64,000 bases of DNA, from NCBI GenBank assembly GCA_025766275.1, contig JAFKAC010000001.1, forward strand, positions 1,922,001 to 1,986,000, read 5' to 3'. The notes under the pieces are model-generated. The model had not been told where the DNA came from. It saw only the letters and a list, made by a program, of their open reading frames with translations, and did not search any database. Positions 54,901 through 64,000 of the stretch are shown here, one piece after another. This stretch comes from Lactarius indigo. Taxonomy: Eukaryota; Basidiomycota; Agaricomycetes; Russulales; Russulaceae. A program made the translations under genes and the position numbers. How positions within the stretch are numbered: position 1 is the stretch's first letter; every line of letters begins with the position of its first letter.

Positions 54901-56136
54901 AGGCGGTCAGTAGAGCCGAAATATGGCGAGCAACAACATGCACTTACGAACTGCGGTGTCGCGCGATATCGAGCATGAGAAGAAAGGACCCCACTTGCCA
55001 AAAAAAAAAAAAAACTTGCCCAGATTCGGGGAAATGCGAAAAGGCATGCCCTCACTACAAATCTTGTCTTTTCGTTATAGAGCCCCATAACGCTTCAATC
55101 TCTGGTGAGACAGTACCCTCTTCCATACATGTAGAAAACTCACCGCTTGACTGCCACGTTGATGCTGAGTTCCAAATTACCTCTCTGTGCGGCCAAAAGC
55201 ATGACGATGACTGTATCGTCATTCAACGCATCGGCTGTCTCATCGAGAAGAGCCTGGCAACTCGTCTCTGGCCTGTTCATATCTTTCATAAGAGGATTAG
55301 TACATGCCCTCCACATTTGACGCTGAACGGACTTCTCAATCGCACGAACCTCTCACCGACACCAAGGTGAGACAGGTAGTGATCATTAAATTGTCTCTCC
55401 GCCACCGCCACATCAGGTACGTCATCTGGATTTCCGTAATCCTCCAAATGCATTCTCACGTTTCGCAGGAATTGGTCGTATTTGGTGAATATCGCTATGA
55501 CAGGGACTTGGAACTGATGTGTTAAACAGCTTCACAGATGTTCACGACAACGTACCATTCTTGTCAGGGCAAATGTCGTTGAAGTGTTTCAGGTCCAGCT
55601 CTGGTCGTTGGTTGTCCATTGGGACGCAGTACCTGTAAAGCACGACCATTAGTGATTGTAATCGTGAACTTGAGTAAGCGAACCATATTGCATGCAATCT
55701 ATCCTGCATACGCCTTTCCCCAGACCTTTCTCGAATGAATTCCTGCACGATTGCCAACTCCTCGATACTACCAGCCTCGAATCCACAGGAGTCATGAAAA
55801 ATGTATCCGTCATGATTGGAGAACTCAAGTTCATCCTTGATGGTGTGCTCGCCACGCTATCTCGAAGATCAGAACGGCCGCAGTGAAGTACGAGTGCCAC
55901 CCACCTCCATGGACGGGTGAAATTGAACCTTGTGAGGAAGGGAGTGGTGAGTGCAGACTAGTAGAGTGAAAAATGACAAATACCCGCTCTCTGTGGTCGC
56001 CCGTTCGACGGTAAATAATTGGGCTGTCCGTAGTGTTGCACAATCTCTGCAAGATGGACGTCTTGCCAGCATTTGCACGCCCTACAATGAGAACTCGGAA
56101 CTTGATTTTTGGGAGTCGACGGCCTTGGAGGGGCAT
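48949..56136 (-). CDS. GTPase 2 with an array of single-codon exons
   Basis: Head exons: 56136-55984, 55928-55905, 55856-55684, 55632-55556, 55506-55333, 55282-55144 and 55092-55056, all joining in phase. They encode FRVLIVGRANAGKTS (G1), VQFHPSMERGEH, YIFHDSCGFEAGS (G3), VPVIAIFTKYD (G4, TKYD) and a helical tail (TADALNDDTVIVMLLAAQRG). The seventh exon ends in phase 0 at a GTGAGG donor. About 84 introns then follow, separated by 3-nt exons from 54950 to 49437. A final exon candidate (about 49251-48949, TAG stop) encodes a hydrophobic helix (LTFQLAIILIFKHAAVL) and a charged tail, resembling the C-terminus of GTPase 1. The start ATG at 56136 is the nearest to the G1 motif; 56181 is possible. 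The head is well supported; the array's membership in this gene and the last exon are inference. Confidence 0.6.
49437..54950 (-). repeat. Tandem array of about 84 intron units separated by 3-nt exons
   Basis: Degenerate repeat, about 66 bp per unit. On the minus strand each unit is donor GTGAGT (variants GTAAGT, GTGAGC, GTAGGT, GTACGT), about 35 variable bases, branch CTGAC (variants CTAAC, CTGAT), about 20 bases and acceptor CAG or TAG. Then exactly three bases follow before the next donor. On the plus strand this appears as CTCAC-NNN-CTG/CTA. The three bases vary widely (at least 25 different triplets seen, e.g. TTT, TGT, GAC, GAA, AAA, AAC, CCC), while the flanking signals are kept. Hand reading found none equal to TAA, TAG or TGA. 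Examples: exons 54948-54950 (TTC), 54877-54879 (GGA), 49626-49628 (TTG), 49500-49502 (AGT). Confidence 0.8.
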
Positions 56137-56236
56137 TGCGGGAACGGGAACGGGAGCAGGAACGGAGGGTTGGTCTCCCATGCTTGTTGGGTGTATGAAG
56201 CAAGAGTGGCTGCACCAACCCACCTTCCTTTTTAGT

Positions 56237-57755
56237 GGGGGTTGTCAGACTGCAGTTGCCCGGCATTGGCAGTGTTGACAAGGTTAGAGTGACCATGGTC
56301 GGTAGTCGGTGGTCAGTCAATTAGACCCTTGGCGCTGGGGTCTGACCCGCTAAATCAAATATAATCCAAAGCAAATTTAAAGTACTCTACCAACTCCGAA
56401 CAAATGTGCATACCTTAGATCTAAGCACGTGACAGGAACCGTCGGTCTGGGACCCTTTATACACTACACCGAAGGCGCCATCTCTGTTCGTATGTTATAT
56501 TTTCTCCCTCCGACTGTATTAACAGATGACTCCAGATCAATGCCGAAAAGCGTCGAAACTCGAAGAAAACGTTTGGTGAGCGCACGCATACCCCTACACC
56601 TCAGTAAGATCGCCCATTCTATAGTCGACACAGACCATGCCCCGGTGCATACGTTTATCTGGAGCTGTTCCGCCAAGTTTTTTTGCGGACGACAACTTAT
56701 ACACGCATACGACCAGGCCTTAAGCAAGAGCTCAATGATGAGCGGAATAACAATAATAAGAAACCTTGACGAAAAGGATAGGTACAGAGTTATGCAGCGC
56801 GGCCAGATTCTCGGATGTCGACGATCCGGACGTAAGCCTGCTCGGTGGGACACTGACAGTTGTGAACCGTGGCCTGGTAGCAAGAACGAGTACGGGTACA
56901 GCGGTGGGCACAGGCGCGATACTGGTCACGCCGTCAAGCCCAGCACTTGAGCTAGTACCGGCCTCTGCAGCAGTGCCGGCGACAGCGGCGTACCCCCAGC
57001 AGCATACTGGGGCTCCAACTGACCAGCACATTCCTTCCGGACGCCCATCTCCTACAGACGCTCGCAGTGCTCCGCCTGCGCTGCGGCGGCGTACGTCTGT
57101 CTGAGTGCCCCCGCCCCGGGCGCACCTGTCGCTGCTGCGCATGGAGTCGCCCGAGCCGCTCGGCATGGATGGCGGCACGCACCAATGTCGGTGAGTGCGC
57201 CATCACCAGTGTCTTTGGGCGTGCGGTCTGAGCGACGCCCCAGGGCCATGACGGCGTGACGCGAGGTGATGGCAACCCAGGGTTCATTCTATGTGAAGCC
57301 AGCTGCGACGCGCCGATAACCACAGTCAACACACATGCAGGATATACCAGAATCTGTGGTTGGCGCAGGTGGCTTCACTGCTCTGTGCCGCGGCTCAGAC
57401 GCTAAGCTTACGATCACCCCCGAGACCGAGGCTACGGCTCTGCAACTGCCACCTATTAATCTGCTGTTTCCTCTACATTGCCCACATCTATACAGACACG
57501 CAAGCTACATATCTTCTCAGTGCCCTTCCCTCGCCAATACGATCCAGAAGGACGGCTCCCAAACCTGTCTTCAGGGTACCGCCAAAGCCTAAGCCTCTCC
57601 CATCGGAGAGCTTACGACCCGGGGGCCCAGGGACCTCTAGGACAGACATACCGTCCTCGCCGCGCCGTCCGTCAATACTCTCTTTCGGTCTGGTATAATC
57701 TGACGCACTTTTCTTCTCAGGGTGCCCTCCACATCGAACCTACGTCCCGCGCATT
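56237..57755. other. Intergenic between GTPase 2 and small-gene copy 3
   Basis: No gene recognised. The part from about 56860 matches the space between GTPase 1 and small-gene copy 2 (8540-9227). Open frames present here are not supported by motifs or splice structure. Confidence 0.5.
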
Positions 57756-58452
57756 ATGACCAAGCAGGCAATGACCGAAGCGCAGCTGCTCGTGCTGAAG
57801 GGATACGTGACGTCCAGGTGGGACTCGAACTCGCCAGGATCAGTGAGAACGAGTAAATGCGTGTCGATGTCACTCCTGAGCAACCCCGACCGATCGAGGT
57901 CAAACTGCGAGCGCTCGACAAATCCGTGCGTGCCCTGCGTCCGTTGCAACGCACCGCATGGCGTCAACTTGACTAATCGCCCTTCAGGGCCACACCTTCC
58001 GCGGCGAAAAGGTGGCCAAGGGCTTGTCATTTGAGCTTGAGCAACGGGTATATGCGGCATACCTTGATAGGAAGTAGCGCTTGCTGGAGAAGCGGCAGAA
58101 ACAGGGCCTCGTAACGGGCAAGGACCGTGTGCTGACTAGGGGAGAACAATAGGCGGCACATATGGCTTTCGTGTGAGGCGGTCGTGTAAATATACCCCAA
58201 AAGACTGTGATTTTGATGATCGTTGCACCACTGGCAGGAACTACAAGTCGTCAGAGTCCAACGTTGAAGATGACGACGGCGATGACCCAGACGATAAAGA
58301 TCCAACTACGTGCTCCGATGACGACCAAGATGACGGGCGGAAAGATCAAGACATAAGTGAGCCCGATGTTAAAGATCTTTCAGACATCGTCCGCGTCGAT
58401 GTGAGCAGGATTTATTATGATACGTGTTATGAATCACGAGACGGAGAGTGAG
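57756..58452 (+). pseudogene. Small coiled-coil/acidic-tail protein, copy 3 (degenerate)
   Basis: ATG at 57756 (MTKQAMTEAQLL), as copy 2, but the first exon has lost one base. The coiled-coil exon has lost several codons (CATTTGAG joins directly to CTTGAGCAACGG), and an in-frame TAG follows near 58075 (GGAAGTAGCGC). The acidic-tail exon (about 58243-58452) remains open and similar to copy 1 (DDDQDDGRKDQDI, RIYYDTCYES) and even lacks the TGA that ends copy 1, running a few codons longer. Overall a pseudogene whose last exon was well preserved. Confidence 0.6.
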
Positions 58453-58633
58453 CTGCTTGCTGAGCCATATCAACCTCTGTACTATTTCCGATGTAGCTTT
58501 GTATCATATACGTATGATTATTTCGCAAGGGGCAGACTATCCAAAAGTGTGCAAAACAGAACCCTGCAGGGCATAGATGTTCGTCGTGGGCGTTAATTCA
58601 TGAAACCATGTGAAGGGCGCTGAAATGTCAGCA

Positions 58634-61600
58634 TTACGGATCCCTCGCATGAACTGGGCAGCTTTTCCCGCGCTGGAGCCAGGAGGACAAACACGCTGTG
58701 GGGTGCGTCAGAAAATCATAACAGCGGCACATTAATCAAAACTTGCCGTTATGGAAACTACAGAGGCAGCTCAAACGCGCGACCATGGAGCCCTCCACAA
58801 ACTCTTCGAGACAGATGACACCTAAAGACCAGAGCACGTGAGGGACTGGACGGTCTGAGTACTCGGATAAAAACGCACATTCAATACCGACAAGCGTGCT
58901 TTCCCCGGGGAGACGGTAAACGAGATACTTGGCAGTTGGCGGAGACTGACCCTTCCCGCCATCCAAGCAACCTCTGACGTGAGCCTCCTGTTCTGCAGCT
59001 GAACCAAGCTCGGCCAGGTTCTGACTGCAGACGGGACACCTAAAATCGTGATGAGGGCGGCCTGTCGGTTGGATAAAACGTAAAAACCCATACTCTGCAA
59101 GATCGCTCAGCTGCGAGCTGGTCTCCCGCGAGAGACTGGGGACCGACAGCCTCGCCTGGTCGACGAAGATCCTTTCCATCGACGACGCTCCGTTGTCACG
59201 AAATCGGCTTGGAACAGTAACGTTCACTGCGTCGTAGCACGATTGACACACTCTCTGAGAAGACGTTGAAGCAGAGGAATCGTGGAGGGTCGGATCTTGT
59301 ACGATCTCGGATGGGTCGAGAAGGACTCTATATGAGGAACAACGGTCACAGAAGATACGGCCGCAACGACGACAGTGCTGCGACTTTCGTCAATACTGGG
59401 CGAAGATAGATGATCTCACGACTCACATGCTAGAAAAGTGTGTTAGTGTCAGTCATGTCACGAAGGATGGGAAGTTATAGACGTACCCGCCGAAGCAAAA
59501 AACTGAATCGACGTTGGCAATCGCGACAATTCTGGACAAGGTGATCCCTCTCCCAGCGCGCATGTACCTCGTGCGGTGTGGGGGGAGTATATTTTGGGGC
59601 TACCACTTTTTGTGGGGCCTCATGGGTTGGGACTCTAAACTCGGGAGCTTGCGACAGGTGAGGTGTAAGATCTGTGGGAGTTCGTGATGCGGGCCGCTGA
59701 TCAAAGTAATCCGTCGAGAACGATCGGACAGACGAAGTACGCCTCGTTCCCGGAGGTGAAGAGCCAGGGTAATGAAACTCGCCATCATCGTCGTCGTCCT
59801 CTTCAATGGGATCGTCATCTGCCGATGATGCCGACCGTTAGCGTGATACCACGTAGCGTAGGAAGAGTGGTACCCTCTGTGTTGAGAAGCAGACCTTGCG
59901 CGCCAGCTGCCAGACGCCGGCGCTCGAGCTCTCGACTATATGCGTTCAGAAGAACCTCGGCCTGGGTTTTCCGTTCCAAGTCGTTGTCGCCTAAATAAAC
60001 AGACCACTTCAGTCAAGGCGCCAACAAAGGCTTCTACGAAGTACCTAGAATACCCTGCCTCAATTCCATCGTAGCACGCTCGAGCTTTGCTATTGCCCTG
60101 CGAGCTTCAATGGCCGAATTGAGTTGATAAACATTTTCAGAGTCTCGGACCTGTGCACCAGCAAGGTACCGGGCGCGTGCGACGTAATCTTGAGCCGAGG
60201 CAAGAGGATTGCTCGGAACTGCTGTAAGTTCCTGGCCTTCAGAATCGCCGGAATTATTGACGCTGTCTTCAAAGGGTAACATCGTGCCATCATGGAGCCA
60301 GTGATAGTAGCCACCATCAGGACCGAGGAACGGCAAGGGAGGAATGTCCAGGCGACGTCTCATCACACGCACCCAACGTCTTCTTCGAACCCAAGAGTGA
60401 GCAGGAGTTAGACCAGAGCGAGAGCGAGAGCTGCCGCCAGAGCCTGAAGCACTGAGCGCCGCCATTGCAGTGCTACTCGCCATGCTACCCGCCAACAGAC
60501 GTTCAAGCCGAGCTGGGGGCTCGGGTGTCCAGTGGTCGTCAGGGTCGTCAAATGACTGGGCGTATTGCCATCCTGTTTCCGCGTCTACTTCAGGAAGCGT
60601 CACATCCAAAGTCCAGTCGGAGCTGGTAATGGATATTAATGGCTGGAAAACTTGTAACCTCAATAATGGAAGGCTTACAGCCAGAAGTGACTCCTCTCAA
60701 CTCCGCTCTGCACGTCTTTGATACCAGGTTTAGGGAGTTTGAAGGGTTCTTCTCTCAGCGGTAGAAGCACGGCACTCCTCCATGCAGGAACGAGTTTCTT
60801 CCCCGTCTCCTCGTCCATTTTGAGCAGCTTCAATTCGAATGGAGGCCGACGCCCATGTTTACCTAATCCGGACGCCGAAAACTTGGGCCGCCCACCGGAA
60901 ACGGCCAAAGTCTTCAACCGTGTGTCCAACCGTTGATTTTCGTACAATATAAGGGGCACAGTGGTATGCACAGCCAACGGATCGTAAGGGACTGAAAACT
61001 GCTGCCATCGTTCTGCCTCGAATTTCGAAAGAACCTAGAGGGGACAGTTTACTCGCTATTACGAGCAGAACACCAAAGCCTACTCACTTCACAGATCCAT
61101 ACTTCGAACACGGCAGCCGATGCATCGTACGCAGTTTCACCCCAATTGTTCCGGACGAGCGGGTCGGCGGATTGCTTCGTCAAGAGGTAAAGAACAACGG
61201 GGAGATGACCCTTCGATGCGGCGTTCACTAGACAACGTTTAGTATTGGGGTAGTACACGCAAACAATCAAGCGTACTGAGAGGAGTCCAACCGCCCTTGC
61301 TGCGCGCATCAACACCAGACACGCCATTAACCGACGTCGCCGCGCCGCCTTGTTCACACAGCCACCGAACAATGTCGAGATAGCCCTTTTCCGAAGTCGG
61401 CGCAGGCAATTAGAGCAAGAATGCAATTGCATACCTTTGAACAGGCATTATGCAGAGGCGTCCAACCATCAGCGTCCTGTGCACGGACGTCGGCATCGCT
61501 CGAGACCAGAAATTGTACTACGCGCAAGCGACCATGCAAGGCGGCTTTATGCAAAGAAGTCTAGAGTGGAGTTAGTCATTCGTAAGGAGGAATACCGAAT

Positions 61601-62356
61601 GACATTCGTTACCTCTCCTTCCTTATCCTCTAAATCGGGGATTGCCCCACAACTCTCGACCACTGCGTAATTCGTTAGGGGTCGCGTGCCTCAAGAAAGC
61701 AGGTTCAGCTTACGCCATTTGACGATATCGAGATAACCTCGACTTGCAGAGGCATGGAGCGCAGTCAGTCCAGTGCGCGAGGATGCGTCATTCACTAGGG
61801 AGAAAGGCTCAACATTGCTTGTCTCCGACGCGTTCCGTATGATTCCTTGCAAGAGAGGCAAGTCGCCAGAGGAGGCCGCAGCATATAGCGCCTCTAATTG
61901 TGCGGGAGACGCGTGAGTCTGTGTTGGAGGAGAGGGACTCGGGCTTGGACTCGGGCCTGGGTTGGAGGGGGCACGAGGCGAAGACTGATGCAAGGCAGCA
62001 CTGGACGAGGGAGACTCAGTCACATCTTGTTGTTCGAGTGGCAAGGCTTCCTGGCTTTCGGCGGCAGGGGGAGGTGTGGCGGACGTGATGATGTCAGAAA
62101 CCTCGGGTGCTTCGAGTGGGGCTGGGTCCACCGGAGCAGGGTCGTCGGTGGGGGAAGGGTACACAAACTCGTCTTCGTCATCATCAACTGGATTGTGAGA
62201 GTCGGGCTCCTGCTGGGAATCTGCAGGGTAAGAGAAGGAGTCTGAATGGCTGCTCGCTGTTCTGGACACCACATCGTCAGGAGATGCCATGCCCAGCACG
62301 CAGCTGTTTGACACGTACTCCTCGATAGTTCCGAGAAGATGTCGGTCCGAGTCCAT
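58634..62356 (-). CDS. Ankyrin-DysF-FYVE-RING protein (Pib1-like E3 ligase C-terminus)
   Basis: Large multi-exon gene from ATG 62356 to TAA 58636-58634. Order: acidic/Pro-rich N-terminus; ankyrin repeats (GLTALHASASRGYLDIVKW, SLHKAALHGRLRVVQFLVSS, GWTPLHNACSKGYLDIVRWL, GWTPL...NAASKGHLPVVLYL); a DysF-like region (GWQYAQSFDDPDDHW, then SWVRRRRWVRVM, about 60560-60360); a FYVE finger (WERDHLVQNC, RRHHCRRCGRIFCDRC) and a C-terminal RING (CPVCSQNL region, ECVICLEEF, CLCSFHNACLSSWLQRGKSC). The second His of RRHHCR comes from a 3-nt exon (59427-59429). The last intron (58746-58696) is GC-AG. FYVE binds PI3P on endosomes and RING recruits E2 enzymes; yeast Pib1 combines both. The join near 60690 is uncertain. 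Confidence 0.75.
59427..59429 (-). other. 3-nt exon (CAT) inside the FYVE motif
   Basis: Minus strand TTTTCTAG, CAT, GTGAGTCG. The upstream exon ends in CGG CGG and the downstream exon starts CACTGTCGT, so splicing in CAT gives Arg-Arg-His-His-Cys-Arg, the FYVE signature. Skipping it removes one of the two His residues. Confidence 0.75.
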
Positions 62357-62868
62357 ATTTTTATTTTATTTTATTATTATTATTTTTCCCATTCGTTTGG
62401 CAATTGCTATCCGCGTGATCGATTCAATATTCTTCCTGTCAAAGCTGTACTTGGGTACTTGTACCTCGCCCAGGTTTCTTACAGCCGTGATTGGGCATAT
62501 ACAGCACCACTGCATACGGTTCCGTTCTTTTCACTCGGACTGTTCCCGGCGACATTGCTCTCCCTTTACCTTAGGCTTTGGACGTCCACGATAGCGTTAC
62601 ACACTACTGCATATGCCGACCGATAAATACACCCTTAGATTACGTTAACCACTTCTTCCGAGTCTTAATTGCATGCTACCCAATGCACGAATGCGGGTTA
62701 TTAAACATAAAGGCTTCAAGGTGAAATTTGATGAGAGAGTAGACACTTGCAGATGCATTCGGTACCACGTCGGCACATCACATCCGCGGGGGTACCCATT
62801 ACCGTAAGAGGTTTACTGGCTGCGCCGCATCAGCTACCTCATCGGGCGAAAAAAAGGCCCACTGTTTG
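62357..62868. other. Divergent promoter region
   Basis: Separates the ankyrin-FYVE-RING gene (minus) from BNA3 (plus). A T/A-rich run lies at 62357-62388 close to the former's start. No further motif assigned. Confidence 0.45.
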
Positions 62869-64000
62869 ATGCTTACCGTCCTTTGGGCAACGACCAAGAA
62901 ATCTCTCAGACGACCTCTCACCACCCTCTATTCACAGATGTCCCAGACCCGGAACGAATCCACGAACGGACCGCAGGACGGTGCTCGCCGTCAACCTGTC
63001 TCGATACCACACTCGTCTCGTCTCCTCGAAGGACGTGCATTGGCACAGGATGTATGGTCCATCTTCAAGTATGTCCGACTCTTCTCTCCCTCGATTCGAT
63101 GGGATTTGAGCTTTGACGCTGTGTAGTGCCGCCAATCTGCCCTCAGATTGCCTTAACCTCGGTCAAGGGTATATGAACTTTGCACCTCCTAAATGGATCA
63201 CCGACGCCGCAACGGAAGCCTTAAATACCGTGGGAGCAAACCATTACTCTCATCCCAAAGGGCGCCCGCGTTTGCGCCAAGCAATCAAGCAATTCTATGG
63301 ATCTCAGTTCAACAGGGACCTCGATGTTGAGTCAGAGATCCTCGTCACTAGCGGGGCTAATGAAGGCAGGCGGCTATTTGGTACTTCTTAAGCCATCGAC
63401 CGTTGATCCGTCATAACGAGCAGGACAATACTCTGTGTTTGTGGCGTTTTTGGAGCACGGAGACGAAGTCATTATGTTTGAGCCCTTCTTCGACCAGTAT
63501 CTGCCGTCCGTTACATTCAACGGTGGAAAGCCCGTATACGTTCCCCTGCATCCGCCTTCCCGCGACATCACAAAGCCAACTAGCAATGATTGGACTATCG
63601 ATTTCGACGAACTGAGGTCAGCTCTCGTCTATTGCGCCTGAGACCTCACGTTAGAACATGGTTCTCAGAGCCGCTGTCACACCTCGCACCAAGATAATTA
63701 TCGTTAACACGCCTCACAACCCTGTGGGGAAAGTTTTTACTCGCGTTGAATTGGAGAAAATAGCCGCACTCGCAGAGGAGTTCAATCTCCTCGTCATGGC
63801 GGACGAAGTGGTGCGCCCAAGCCGTCCCTAGCGTTGTGCCTTCCTACTAATCGATTCTATGACCAGTATGATTGCCTCGTCTTTGACAACAAAGAACACG
63901 TTCGTATCGCTACATTGCCTGGAATGTGGGAGCGCACCGTCACTGTTGGATCTGCTGGGAGTGAGTACCTTTCTTTCTCTCTCTCTGCTCTTTCTTATTC
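62869..64000 (+). CDS. BNA3: Kynurenine aminotransferase (partial, runs off the window)
   Basis: Exons 62869-63068, 63127-63365, 63424-63616, 63669-63810 and 63867-63960 join in phase; intron 63961 onward is open at the edge. Class I/II PLP aminotransferase: LNLGQGYMNFAPPKWI, NHYSHPKGRPRLRQAI, SEILVTSGANEGQYSVF, FEPFFDQY, IIIVNTPHNPVGKVF and VMADEVYDCLVFD are the usual kynurenine-oxoglutarate transaminase blocks. The PLP-binding Lys lies past the window end. The intron at 63366-63423 begins GC (GCAGGC) and ends CAG. Two starts are possible: ATG 62869 adds a basic, Ser/Thr-rich leader that could target mitochondria, while ATG 62938 gives a cytosolic form. It converts kynurenine to kynurenic acid in tryptophan catabolism. 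Confidence 0.88.

Noticed and set aside
49437..54950. Plain minisatellite, centromeric satellite or CRISPR-like array
   Set aside because: Unit length varies, and conservation is concentrated at splice-type positions with a fixed 3-nt gap. A CRISPR array would have constant repeats and spacers of similar length, and is not expected in a fungal nuclear genome.
56429..56950. Plus-strand open frame of 173 codons
   Set aside because: No recognisable domain, not kept in the paralogous interval near 8.5 kb, and starts in the region upstream of GTPase 2.
1..64000. tRNA and rRNA genes
   Set aside because: No cloverleaf with A and B boxes and no rRNA core sequence was recognised on reading; the copia primer sites resemble tRNA sequence only over 12 bases.

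Overview
The window comes from the nuclear genome of a basidiomycete, almost certainly an Agaricomycete. Genes carry many short GT-AG introns (about 45-65 nt) with CTRAY branch sites. The gene families are typical of that class: DUF6535 membrane proteins, P-loop GTPases of the type expanded in mushrooms, chromodomain Ty3 elements and Ty1/copia elements. Species was not determined.

Left arm (1-13.1 kb). This is a duplicated gene block: a small coiled-coil/acidic-tail gene (1-547, cut by the window edge), an intact DUF6535 gene (2218-5180) and a minus-strand C2-GTPase gene (8063-5324). A frameshifted copy of the small gene (9228-9657) and a frameshifted DUF6535 copy (10155-13112) follow.

Centre (13.2-46.3 kb). 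This is a four-level nest of transposable elements. The outermost layer appears to be one Tc1/mariner-like element (29-bp terminal inverted repeats at 13197 and 46276, each flanked by TA). It carries a minus-strand DDE transposase and, tail to tail, a multi-exon gene of unknown function. A self-priming Ty3-type element (14161-22461, minus) split an exon of that gene. A Ty1/copia element B (24388-44852, minus) sits between the two genes. Copia A (27358-41645, plus) is inside B, and a second self-priming Ty3-type element (30221-38166, plus) is inside A. Two solo LTRs of the copia A family lie in the first Ty3 element and in copia B. Every insertion has a matching 5-bp target duplication, and removing the insertions restores open frames.

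Right arm (46.3-64 kb). After a decayed gene (47.9-47.0 kb) comes a second GTPase gene (minus, 56136 down to about 48949). Its middle is a 5.5-kb array of about 84 units. Read on the minus strand, each unit is a complete small intron, and successive introns are separated by exactly three nucleotides. I read this as a tandem array of single-codon exons. A neighbouring gene gives independent support: the FYVE motif of the ankyrin-DysF-FYVE-RING gene (62356-58634) is complete only if a 3-nt CAT exon is spliced in. A third, degenerate copy of the small gene (57756-58452) lies divergent from GTPase 2, as copy 2 does from GTPase 1. The window ends inside a kynurenine aminotransferase gene (BNA3-like, from 62869).

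Overall the window mixes housekeeping genes (BNA3, a FYVE-RING ligase) with fast-evolving, duplicated Agaricomycete families and a young TE nest. All LTR differences noted by eye fall at CpG sites as transitions, suggesting cytosine methylation of these repeats.
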